Shown here in pieces: positions 56,763 through 64,000 of a DNA stretch of 64,000 nt. Every line of letters starts with the position of its first letter. The stretch's first letter is position 1. The position numbers were made by a program, and so were the translations under genes. Below the pieces are notes generated by a model. That model ran no database searches. It saw nothing but the letters and a program-made list of their open reading frames with translations, and was not told the DNA's origin. Source of the DNA: Candidatus Megaera polyxenophila. GTDB taxonomy: Bacteria > Pseudomonadota > Alphaproteobacteria > Rickettsiales > Rickettsiaceae. The stretch is taken from positions 372,001 through 436,000 of the forward strand of contig AP017964.1 of the NCBI GenBank assembly GCA_037101405.1, given 5' to 3'.

Positions 56763-57695
56763 TTAGCTAAAAATAATTTCTTTTACTACTTCATCAGGAT
56801 TAAGAAACGGATTAATAGACAAAGTTAATATAGTAATCCAATCAAGTATAAGTAACAGTAGAAAACAAATAACAGCAGAGATAACAAAAGATTTTCTTAC
56901 TTGTATGATATCCTTTGCCATAGCAATCCTTTGAAAAATTGCAGGATTAAACGCTGGAGTAATAAAATATAAAAAGACAAATAACTTATCCAAAGATAAT
57001 GCGTTAGAAAAATTAAAAACTTCTTTGTAATCAAATACTGGATGAGTAGTTAAAGTATTAATAATAATATTAGTATTATCAATACTGTTCAAAAGAGCAT
57101 AAGCTATAACCGGTATAACAACTATAAAAGTCAAAAACTGTATTATATCTGTAAAAGTGACCGACTTTATCCCACCTAAAGATGAATATAAAGTTATTAT
57201 AAATGCAGCAATAATAGTACCATAACCGCTTGAAATATCAAGTACATAGCTAAATAATAGACCAGCGAGTTTTAGCTGTATTGCTATTTTTCCTGTTATG
57301 CCTATAAAGCCAGCAATTGCTGTAATTATTCTTACCTTTTGACCAAACAAATCACCCATAGCTTCTGCTATTGATAATTTGCCTAAAAACTCACCCATAC
57401 GCACAGCAAATATCATACCAATAAGTAACAAACAGATAGGATCTCCTATATCGGACCACATAGAATAAAGACCTTTAGAGTAACCTTCAGAAATAATATT
57501 ATAGAAAAAACTTCCACTAACCCAAGTAGCTACCAATGTAGCTACCAATGTAGCTACAATAGTGGCGGTACTAAAATCTCTATTACCTACGGCATATTCT
57601 TTAATATTCCTAATACCATGGCTAGAAGCAAGCCCTAGAATTATAGTAGCTATTAAAAACCCAATAAAAATTCCTGAATCTATGTCAAATTCCAT
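56763..57695 (-). CDS. Sodium:solute symporter–kinase, N-terminal part (ends at in-frame stop)
   Basis: A 310-residue reading from ATG 57695 with about eight membrane segments of an SSS symporter: GIRNIKEYAVGNRDFSTATI, VATWVSGSFFYNI, LGKLSIAEAMGDLFGQKVR, LYSSLGGIKSVTFTDIIQF and ITPAFNPAIFQRIAMAKD. It stops with a TAA inside the normal sequence of the family; seven codons later (AYLGLKG) the same frame goes on as the 54849-56741 reading. A 12-bp tandem duplication (57526-57549) makes the VATLVATLVATW triplet, absent from the paralogue at 24837-25421. Confidence 0.9.
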   Translation of the reverse strand: MEFDIDSGIFIGFLIATIILGLASSHGIRNIKEYAVGNRDFSTATIVATLVATLVATWVSGSFFYNIISEGYSKGLYSMWSDIGDPICLLLIGMIFAVRMGEFLGKLSIAEAMGDLFGQKVRIITAIAGFIGITGKIAIQLKLAGLLFSYVLDISSGYGTIIAAFIITLYSSLGGIKSVTFTDIIQFLTFIVVIPVIAYALLNSIDNTNIIINTLTTHPVFDYKEVFNFSNALSLDKLFVFLYFITPAFNPAIFQRIAMAKDIIQVRKSFVISAVICFLLLLILDWITILTLSINPFLNPDEVVKEIIFS

Positions 57696-57808
57696 GTTTG
57701 AAGTGTATTTTTAAATTACGTAACCCATAGTTGATTAATATATAAGCTTTTTAGGCAAAAATAAACAGGAATTTTTGCTCTAACATTTATTTGCCTTCCT
57801 TATTATAT

Positions 57809-58441
57809 TTAGTTAATTAGCGATAATACTTCTTGGTGAATCTTCTCTATTTCTTTGTTCCTACAATTGATTGTCTTGATCCGGTCTATATACATACTTG
57901 CAATAAGTTTGAACCTTTCGTAAACTGCTTGGTGAAAATTCATATTTTTATCTTCAAACTTATTTACGTCTCCCGTTTGGAAGCTTCTTTTTATGCCGAT
58001 TTGCGGTTCTAGATCCATAAAAAATGTAACATCAGGCATAACAACTCTGTGATCATCACTTGCTCTCATTAATTTGTTATGAAGGTCAAAGATATCTTCT
58101 ATTGTAAGATTGTCTCCTGCTTGATAACAGGCAGTAGAATCAACAAATCTATCACAAATAACTGTATATCCATCCCGCAAAGCGGGTACGATTAACTTGT
58201 TAATATGCTCATATCTAGCAGCCATAACCAGCATTAACTCAGAAACATGATACAAATGCTGATGAATCAGAAGTGTGCGAATTTCTTCAGCCTCCTTAGT
58301 GCCGCCTACCTCACGTGTATGGATAACCTTAATACCTTTTAAAACTAAATACTCATAAAGTTTCCTACTCTGGGTAGACTTACCACTTCCCTCTCCCCCT
58401 TCAAAAGTAATAAATTTAGGGTTGTTCCAATTTTTCATCAC
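57809..58441 (-). CDS. tmk: Thymidylate kinase
   Basis: Tmk phosphorylates dTMP to dTDP. The 210-residue protein has P-loop FITFEGGEGSGKSTQSRKLYEYL (residues about 10-32), IHTREVGGTKEAEEIR (DR/E motif region), VICDRFVDSTACYQ and the lid/C-terminal part with TFFMDLEPQIGIKRS. The gene overlaps zapE by 26 bases. Its last codons are duplicated at 54618-54641 on the far side of the symporter–kinase gene. Confidence 0.95.
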   Translation of the reverse strand: MMKNWNNPKFITFEGGEGSGKSTQSRKLYEYLVLKGIKVIHTREVGGTKEAEEIRTLLIHQHLYHVSELMLVMAARYEHINKLIVPALRDGYTVICDRFVDSTACYQAGDNLTIEDIFDLHNKLMRASDDHRVVMPDVTFFMDLEPQIGIKRSFQTGDVNKFEDKNMNFHQAVYERFKLIASMYIDRIKTINCRNKEIEKIHQEVLSLIN

Positions 58442-59495
58442 TACTATTCATCTCATTTAACCTTGAAACAGCCCTTTGAAATTCAGCTAATCTCTTACCG
58501 GAGGTATATATTAAAGACGGCTCAGCTTCAAGTAAAGCAAATAATAACACCTTATAGAAATAAGCATTATCAATAAAATTAATAACTCGGATAATAATAT
58601 TTGTTTCGTCTTCAGCAACTCGCCTTACACCTTCGAGTACTATTATTCCAAATCTCTGACAAAGTTTTACATAATCTGCATAACCAAAATCCTGCATAAA
58701 TAGTTCATCAAAGTTAGTAAATAAAATGTTTTGATGAGTATTAGCAAAAATCACTTCCCGGCCAAACACTGCAAATTTACCTGGATAAAGCTCTTCACTG
58801 GAACATAAGCTATTCTTAATTCTATTAAAGGCAGTATTATTTTCTTCATTAATAGGAAAAAGTATTTTATTCCTGGTACTTGCTACTTTCTCTAAACGAT
58901 AATCTTTTTCATTATCTAGATTCAAAACCATAAAATTTTTCTTTATGTTTTCAATAAAAGGTAAAAATAATTCTCGCTGCAGACCATCTTTATATAAATC
59001 ATCGGGAGCTGCATTAGTAGTTAGAAAAATAAAAACCCCGTTTTGAGATAAAAACGAAAATAACCTCATTATAAGCATTGCATCCGTAATATCCTTTATC
59101 TCAAATTCATCAATACACAAAACTATGGCCCCACTTGCAATTTCATGGGCAAGGTTTTGAACTGTTTTATTATCTCCGTTAGCTGACTGTAAACTATGGA
59201 CTTTGTAGTGTAGCTCCTGCATAAAATTTTGAAAATGAATAAACTTTTTTCCAGCTAAAATCGTTGCAAAAAACATTTGCATAAGCATCGTTTTTCCGCA
59301 CCCTACACCACCATAAAGATAAACGCCTTTAGGGCTTTTTGAATTTTTGAATTTGGCTAGAATATTTTCTACAAAAGATCTTTTATTTATGGACTCAGCT
59401 AATCTCTTCAAGCCCTCATATAAGAGATGTTGCCTTTTATCTAGAATTATATTCGGAAAACTGAAGCTAAAATCCATTTTAGCTTTTAGGTTCAT
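58416..59495 (-). CDS. zapE: AFG1-like ATPase / cell division protein ZapE
   Basis: An AAA+-related ATPase of 359 residues that in E. coli binds FtsZ and in mitochondria (AFG1/LACE1) aids turnover of respiratory subunits. Walker A is GVYLYGGVGCGKTMLMQMFF (about residues 57-75), then FQNFMQELHYKVHSL and Walker B IVLCIDEFEIKDITDAML, sensor FIFLTTNAAPDDLYKDGLQRELFLPFI, and the late FDELFMQDFGYADYVKLCQRF. An ATG at 59477 is a possible second start; ATG 59495 overlaps the hemY stop. Confidence 0.93.
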   Translation of the reverse strand: MNLKAKMDFSFSFPNIILDKRQHLLYEGLKRLAESINKRSFVENILAKFKNSKSPKGVYLYGGVGCGKTMLMQMFFATILAGKKFIHFQNFMQELHYKVHSLQSANGDNKTVQNLAHEIASGAIVLCIDEFEIKDITDAMLIMRLFSFLSQNGVFIFLTTNAAPDDLYKDGLQRELFLPFIENIKKNFMVLNLDNEKDYRLEKVASTRNKILFPINEENNTAFNRIKNSLCSSEELYPGKFAVFGREVIFANTHQNILFTNFDELFMQDFGYADYVKLCQRFGIIVLEGVRRVAEDETNIIIRVINFIDNAYFYKVLLFALLEAEPSLIYTSGKRLAEFQRAVSRLNEMNSSDEKLEQP

Positions 59496-60561
59496 AGTTA
59501 AGAAGCTTTGGTTCTCTTATTTCCGCAACTTTATCATACAGACCTAAATATGCAGCTATTGCGAGGAACAAAGCATTATTTTCTGACGGTTTAACAAGAC
59601 CAGCCAAAGTCCCATAAATGGCATTTACGGAACTTCTTGAGCATTTGATATACATCTGGGCAATTTCAAAACACGGATTGCTGATAAAAGCTGATTTCAG
59701 TATTTTAAGTAACGAAGCAGAATTATTGATATTTACGTTTAATTCAGTATACAAATTTAATGCATCTAAATAGCCCGGTTTAAGCTCTAAAGACGATTCT
59801 AAAAATTTTACTGCTTCATTATCATTACCCGCAGAAACAGCATCTCTAGACGCTAAGTAGTAATAACCTGATATTTCTTCTGAGTAATGCTCCAATAACT
59901 TCATGTCGGCTCTTTGTAATTTAGAAATAACAAATATCATTTTGTTCCAAGCCGCAGTTTTTGCGTAAATCCTAATTAGCATAATCATAAGGGAAGGCTG
60001 GGTATCATTTTCATTGAATGCCTTATTGGCATATTCTTCTGATTCTGCATATCGTCCATTATCAAAAAAGATTTGTGCCAGCCTTTTTGCAGCATATATA
60101 CTATAATTCTTTTTACCGACTAAATTACGAAGCCTTTGAATTTGCACGTCCAAACTGCTTGATGATTCTGCGAGAACAAGATTTGAAAACTCCATGCAGT
60201 TTTCGCCCAAATCTGGTAAAAGCTTATTTGCTACCTCTAATGATTTCTCCTTATTACCCATGATAAGTTCTGAGATTATTTTTAATAAACACTCGTTTAT
60301 TTTTTTTAGCTTTCTCTTATGCCAGCTACGGCTTATGATAAAAGGTAAATCAAATATCGAAAAGATAGTTTTTAGCCCTATCATTAATAACAACTGAGCA
60401 ATTAAAAAGACGGCAATTAAAGTAAAGGTGGTTGTTTGAATCTGATAATCTAAAACTGATATATTAACAGCTGAGTCAAATTCACTAATGGTATTAAAAC
60501 CAAAATAAAGAAGGAAGAAAATCGTACATAAAATCAGAAATCTAATCATGTTTTTACTCAA
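59479..60561 (-). CDS. hemY: HemY-like membrane protein with TPRs
   Basis: A 360-residue protein. Residues about 5-60 contain two membrane segments (FLILCTIFFLLYFGFNTIS and TFTLIAVFLIAQLLLMIGLKTIF) as in the HemY N-terminal domain, followed by TPR-like repeats in the soluble remainder (FFDNGRYAESEEYANKAFNEND, FLESSLELKPGYLDALNLYTEL). The order hemD–(Mic60-like)–hemY is the alphaproteobacterial one. Despite its name the molecular role in haem formation is unclear; it is distinct from protoporphyrinogen oxidase HemY of Gram-positives. Confidence 0.87.
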   Translation of the reverse strand: MSKNMIRFLILCTIFFLLYFGFNTISEFDSAVNISVLDYQIQTTTFTLIAVFLIAQLLLMIGLKTIFSIFDLPFIISRSWHKRKLKKINECLLKIISELIMGNKEKSLEVANKLLPDLGENCMEFSNLVLAESSSSLDVQIQRLRNLVGKKNYSIYAAKRLAQIFFDNGRYAESEEYANKAFNENDTQPSLMIMLIRIYAKTAAWNKMIFVISKLQRADMKLLEHYSEEISGYYYLASRDAVSAGNDNEAVKFLESSLELKPGYLDALNLYTELNVNINNSASLLKILKSAFISNPCFEIAQMYIKCSRSSVNAIYGTLAGLVKPSENNALFLAIAAYLGLYDKVAEIREPKLLNYEPKS

Positions 60562-60649
60562 ATAATTTTATATCCCAAAGAATAACTTCTTGATTGTTGA
60601 TATAACGCATACGAAAAATACGCCTATTATAAGCGGCAATTCTTAGTTA

Positions 60650-61435
60650 CTATTCCAAAAATTCCTGCTGCAAATCAATAGAGAACGCATACTCAATAAA
60701 CGAACCAATTTTATTTTCAATTTTTGCTTTTAATTGTTTCCTTTCCTTATAAAAATCAGTTTCTTTTTTAATTTTTAAAAATTTACTAAAAATATCTGTA
60801 TCAAATAAGAAAACCTGCTCATAAGACGGAACATTCTGAGCTAACATACTATCATAACGTTTGCACAACACCATTAGTTCTTCAAATTCTTTTGGAAGTT
60901 CAATCTGCATTATAATATCCAAATTCTCGGAATACGATTGATCTTTATAAAATTTTTGCAGGAACTCATTAACATTGGCAAGATAAATTCGGTAATCATT
61001 CAAGTCATTAATCAGGTTAGCATTAGCAATTTCTTGGCTGTTATCAGTAGCAGTATCTGCTGTATTATCATACGGATTTAAATCCTCCGTATCGTTTAGC
61101 GCATCTGGTTCTCCCTCATCCAAATCTGGTGCAAATCGAGGTAATTCTTCGCTATTCTCAAGACAACAACCATTAATATCTTTTGCCGTTTCATCATGCC
61201 TGGCTTCTTGCTGTTGGTTTTTGTGGGAAGGGAATAGATTCAAACGATCAAGTGTACTAAGCCATAATTCTTTATAAGCAATAACAAAATACAGAACTAA
61301 TCCGAAAGCCACAAGGAAAGCTAAACCAGCTATTCTAAAATTAGTTTTTTGCAGAGCGGGTTTAGGTTTTATATTTACTGCTGAATGATCATCATTTTCA
61401 AACTTTTTCTTTTTGTTGTTTTCTGTTGAGGTCAT
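60650..61435 (-). CDS. Mic60/mitofilin-like membrane protein (positional assignment)
   Basis: A 261-residue protein with a charged N-terminal stretch (NNKKKKFENDDHS), one membrane segment at about residues 33-55 (IAGLAFLVAFGLVLYFVIAYKELW) and a long acidic, then Lys-rich helical part (PRFAPDLDEGEPDALNDTEDLN; later KKETDFYKERKQLKAKIENKIGSF). Between hemD and hemY alphaproteobacteria usually have the Mic60 homologue. The sequence is too diverged and short for certainty, so this is mostly by position; it overlaps hemD by 38 bases. Confidence 0.6.
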   Translation of the reverse strand: MTSTENNKKKKFENDDHSAVNIKPKPALQKTNFRIAGLAFLVAFGLVLYFVIAYKELWLSTLDRLNLFPSHKNQQQEARHDETAKDINGCCLENSEELPRFAPDLDEGEPDALNDTEDLNPYDNTADTATDNSQEIANANLINDLNDYRIYLANVNEFLQKFYKDQSYSENLDIIMQIELPKEFEELMVLCKRYDSMLAQNVPSYEQVFLFDTDIFSKFLKIKKETDFYKERKQLKAKIENKIGSFIEYAFSIDLQQEFLE

Positions 61436-62093
61436 AATTCTCTAATTTTTCCAGGATTTGATCTGCATAATCGCAAGTCACAATTTGTCTAAAATAATCC
61501 ATTAGCAGCTTCTCTACTTTCGAACTTATAGCAATAATTACTGAATTTTCTATATATTTCAATAAATCATTTACTAATATTAATTTTATCAGGGTTTTTG
61601 CGCAATTTTCTGAATATAGGGGAATATAATCCACACCACTTTTTAGGATTTGAATCTCCCGCTCCGATAAATTATCTTTATATCTCACTTTGTAAACATT
61701 TATCATTTTAATTCCATGCGGCATCCTGGTGCTAATCATATTACTGGAAAGATAAATAGCATGGTTATAGATATTGTGAGGTAATTTGTCTGTAAGTTCG
61801 GTTGCCGAGTAAGCAACATATTGAACATTATAACCTTTTTGCCTAGCTATTTCTGCACTGGTCGCTCCTACTACCCATACATTTTTTGTACCTTCATCAA
61901 CAGGCAGAAGGTGTGCAGCTCTTTTACTTGTAACAATTATATCTGTAAAATCTTCGAGGACCGTTATGTTAAAAGGTAGGTTGACATGTTCAATTAAACT
62001 TAAATCTAAACAGGTATACCCCTTGGGAACAAGAATATGCCTTAAATAATTATTATCTTCTTCAGATCTTGTAAGTAATATTTTTTTTGCCAT
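61398..62093 (-). CDS. hemD: Uroporphyrinogen-III synthase
   Basis: HemD closes hydroxymethylbilane into uroporphyrinogen III. The 231-residue protein has the bilobal pattern of this poorly conserved family: ILLTRSEEDNNYLRHILVPKGYTCLDLSLIEH, DFTDIIVTSKRAAHLLPVD, VWVVGATSAEIARQKGYNVQYVAYSATELTDKL, YLSSNMISTRMPHGIKMINVYKVRYK and VIIAISSKVEKLLMDYF. It is upstream of the Mic60-like gene and hemY. Confidence 0.87.
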   Translation of the reverse strand: MAKKILLTRSEEDNNYLRHILVPKGYTCLDLSLIEHVNLPFNITVLEDFTDIIVTSKRAAHLLPVDEGTKNVWVVGATSAEIARQKGYNVQYVAYSATELTDKLPHNIYNHAIYLSSNMISTRMPHGIKMINVYKVRYKDNLSEREIQILKSGVDYIPLYSENCAKTLIKLILVNDLLKYIENSVIIAISSKVEKLLMDYFRQIVTCDYADQILEKLENYDLNRKQQKEKV

Positions 62094-62178
62094 AATGCTC
62101 TTAGTAATACCATTCTACTAATGCTTAATGCTATCACGTAGGCTTCTCTTGTCAACAGTACAAGCAATAGCCAAGTAG

Positions 62179-63525
62179 TTATTTCTTTGTACTATAAGGA
62201 TTATCAGTTTTAGAAAAATACATTCTTATCGGCACACCAGGCATGGAAAAATTCTCTCGCAAGGAATTGAGCAAATATTTAGTATAAGCTTCGGTAATAC
62301 TATCAGGATCATTCGAAAAGAATTTAAAAGTCGGGGGACGTGTTTTAATCTGTGTAACATATTTAAGCCTAACTCTTCTTCCCAATTTTTTCTGAAGAGG
62401 TAATTGATGAGTTTCAGTAGCAAACGCAAGCCAATCATTAAGTTTACTTGTTGTTATTTTTTTATTCCATAAATCATACATTTCTACAGCTCTATCTAAT
62501 ACTTCATTCGTTTTATGCTGATTTATCGCAGAAATGAAAACCACTGGAATGCCTTTTACCTGAGGAAGAAATTTTTCTAGCTTATAGGTAAATTCTTCTT
62601 CATAATTTCGCCTTAATGTTATTAGATCCCATTTATTGACTGCAATTACTAGGCTTCTACCCTCTTCAATTACGTAGTTAGCAATAGATAAGTCTTGTTG
62701 TTCTAAAGCAATTGTAGCATCTAGCATTAAAATAACAGTATTGGCAAATTTGATACTACCTATAGTATCACCCGTAGATAATTTTTCTAAGCTCTTAGTA
62801 ACATTTGCTTTTTTCCTAAGACCCGCTGTATCTATAAGCTTTAAATTATGATTTTTATACTTCCACTCTATTTCTATCGATTCTCTAGTAATACCCGCTT
62901 CTGGGCCAGTAATTAGCCTTTCTTCTCCCAAAATGGCATTAATAAATGTTGATTTTCCGGCATTTGGTCTACCTACTATAACTATCTGGACTGAATCAGA
63001 AGTTTGTGGATTAGAAATTTTTACAACATCTTCTGTGTCTATTTTAGCTGCAATTGCCTCATATAAATCAGCAAGACCCTGACCATGTTCGGCAGAAATA
63101 GGTACTGGCACACCAAAACCTAAGCTATAAAATTCTTTATCATGAGTAAATTTTTTTTCTGATTTATTAGCTATAACTATATAATTTTTACTATATTTTC
63201 TAATAAAATTAGCAAAAAATTTATCAGCAGGTGTTACTCCAGATATGTTATCAACAATTAGACAAACTAGATCCGCATCGATTATGGCTTGCATAGTTTG
63301 TTGCATCATTCGATATTCTAACTGCCCTTCTTCTGATTCTTCAAGACCAGGGGTATCAACTACCCTAAATAACATCGGCCCAATCTTGGCATCTGCATAT
63401 TTTCTGTCTCTTGTTACCCCTGGAAGATCATGAACTATTGCTTTTTTCCTAATACTAAGCCTATTAAATAAAGTAGACTTCCCAACATTTGGCCTTCCAA
63501 CCAACGCAACTAATTTTTTATCCAT
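62179..63525 (-). CDS. der: GTPase Der (EngA), ribosome assembly
   Basis: Der has two tandem GTPase domains and a KH domain and is needed for 50S assembly. The 448-residue protein shows G1 boxes GRPNVGKSTLFNRLSIRKKAIVHDLPGVTRDRKYA and GRPNAGKSTFINAILGEERLITGPEAGITRESIEI, G3 boxes DTPGLEE and DTAGLRKK, G4 boxes ANKSEKK (NKSE, variant of NKxD) and VNKWDLI, and the KH-like C-terminus IKTRPPTFKFFSNDPDSITEAYTKYLLNSLRENFSMPGVPIRMYF. Confidence 0.96.
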   Translation of the reverse strand: MDKKLVALVGRPNVGKSTLFNRLSIRKKAIVHDLPGVTRDRKYADAKIGPMLFRVVDTPGLEESEEGQLEYRMMQQTMQAIIDADLVCLIVDNISGVTPADKFFANFIRKYSKNYIVIANKSEKKFTHDKEFYSLGFGVPVPISAEHGQGLADLYEAIAAKIDTEDVVKISNPQTSDSVQIVIVGRPNAGKSTFINAILGEERLITGPEAGITRESIEIEWKYKNHNLKLIDTAGLRKKANVTKSLEKLSTGDTIGSIKFANTVILMLDATIALEQQDLSIANYVIEEGRSLVIAVNKWDLITLRRNYEEEFTYKLEKFLPQVKGIPVVFISAINQHKTNEVLDRAVEMYDLWNKKITTSKLNDWLAFATETHQLPLQKKLGRRVRLKYVTQIKTRPPTFKFFSNDPDSITEAYTKYLLNSLRENFSMPGVPIRMYFSKTDNPYSTKK

Positions 63526-63582
63526 AATTATTTTAAATGCTAAAGGACCATTTTTATCGTTTTAAAAACGATTTTATATTAC

Positions 63583-64000
63583 TTAATTATTGCTTCGTGC
63601 CTTATGGTTATGCACTCTATTTCTTTGATCAAAATTTTTATGAAAAACTTTATTTTTATATCTTTTATCAGACTGAAAAAAAGATATACCACCAATCGTA
63701 GCGAAAGCAGACAAGAAAAAGACAGAAGCGATCATATAATGCCCACCGAATGCTAAAATGAGAACTGTCATGGCAATAATCCCTATTAAAGCAACTCCGC
63801 ATATCTTCCCAAATTTAACTGCTCTATCGTATTTTTCAACATTAAGTAGTTCAATAGAATGGCGATAATTCTGTTCTTTCTGCGCCATTTCAATAATTTT
63901 TTTTATAGTCCCAGGACTAATTTCTTCATATGCAGCCATGACATCTAATGGCGGCATAATATGTTTATACTGGCTACTGCTACTTACAGCTAAATTAGAC
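63583..64000 (-). CDS. DUF2335 membrane protein (partial, continues beyond the window)
   Basis: The minus-strand frame is open from the window end to the stop at 63583. The part from MPPLDVMAAYEEISPGTIKKIIEMAQKEQNYRHSIE onward matches the core of DUF2335, a membrane protein family with two membrane segments (here at about residues 55-75 and 78-100 from that Met: CGVALIGIIAMTVLILAFGG and HYMIASVFFLSAFATIGG). An ATG at 63957 would give 124 residues, but upstream in-frame codons (SSSSQYKHI) continue without a stop, so the true start is probably off the window. Function unknown; prominent in Rickettsiales and phages. Confidence 0.8.
   Translation of the reverse strand, partial: SNLAVSSSSQYKHIMPPLDVMAAYEEISPGTIKKIIEMAQKEQNYRHSIELLNVEKYDRAVKFGKICGVALIGIIAMTVLILAFGGHYMIASVFFLSAFATIGGISFFQSDKRYKNKVFHKNFDQRNRVHNHKARSNN

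Larger units (their letters stand above)
54611..57841. repeat. Duplicated tail of tmk on both sides of the symporter–kinase gene
   Basis: The 24 bases TTTAGTTAATTAGCGATAAT... (54618-54641) that hold the tmk stop and its last codons recur at 57808-57831, where the real tmk ends. Both are followed by CTTGGTG (with one extra base in the left copy) and diverge afterwards. The left copy is not attached to any tmk gene. The 3.2-kb block with the symporter–kinase gene thus lies between direct repeats, as after an insertion by tandem duplication or recombination near the tmk end. Confidence 0.8.

Noticed and set aside
56741..56765. Frameshift in the symporter–kinase gene
   Set aside because: Both parts are in the same reading frame; the interruption is a single in-frame TAA, so no insertion or deletion is needed.

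Overview
This AT-rich window (roughly two-thirds A+T by eye) looks like the chromosome of an obligate intracellular alphaproteobacterium of the Rickettsiales, most likely Rickettsiaceae. Indicators are a plastid/parasite-type nucleotide translocase (Tlc), TlyC, several MFS/SSS osmolyte carriers, a standalone F1 ATP synthase cluster (atpHAGDC), the hemD–(Mic60-like)–hemY row, RlpA and BON envelope lipoproteins, DUF2335, and many insertion sequences and TPR-repeat gene remains. The species cannot be fixed from sequence alone. No rRNA, tRNA, CRISPR array or replication origin was recognised.

Positions 1-8216 are a nest of mobile elements. A tetratricopeptide-repeat gene (minus strand, probably the C-terminal part of an NB-ARC/TPR protein) is cut at its 5' side by an IS21-type element and interrupted in the repeats by an IS256-type element with a 9-bp target duplication. 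The IS21 element has lost the start of istA and abuts an IS3-type element, which is itself interrupted by a second, apparently identical IS256 copy with its own 9-bp duplication. A second, 5'-truncated IS3-type element follows; its far end truncates a small conserved-looking gene (8217-8356).

Positions 8427-22314 are mostly housekeeping: tlyC and ybeY, rpe, a universal stress protein, a TAXI-type periplasmic binding protein, a dicarboxylate/amino-acid symporter, cutA, queD, the F1 genes atpC-D-G-A-H (minus strand), an MFS osmolyte carrier, and ruvAB. Positions 22357-25421 hold a sodium/solute symporter gene broken by an IS1595-type element with 8-bp duplications; the element carries a second, membrane-protein gene of unknown function.

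Positions 25550-46056 hold a PBP4-type carboxypeptidase, a VOC protein, hemC-ldcA, hpf, a GyrI-like protein, a PHA depolymerase, tolQRA and tolB, a two-gene RND efflux pump (with a perfect inverted repeat over its likely promoter), ruvC, a PAP2-family membrane phosphatase, rnhB, rsmE, a tiny DUF1674 gene and a uvrD-type helicase.

Positions 46166-64000 hold two small heat-shock proteins (one membrane-anchored), tlc, tyrS, two envelope lipoproteins, an S9 peptidase, a symporter–histidine kinase hybrid gene split by one in-frame stop codon and flanked by a duplicated tail of tmk, then tmk, zapE, the hemY–Mic60-like–hemD row, der and a DUF2335 protein running off the end. The overall picture is a reduced host-dependent genome with intact core functions, energy parasitism and envelope maintenance, eroded in places by recent transposition.
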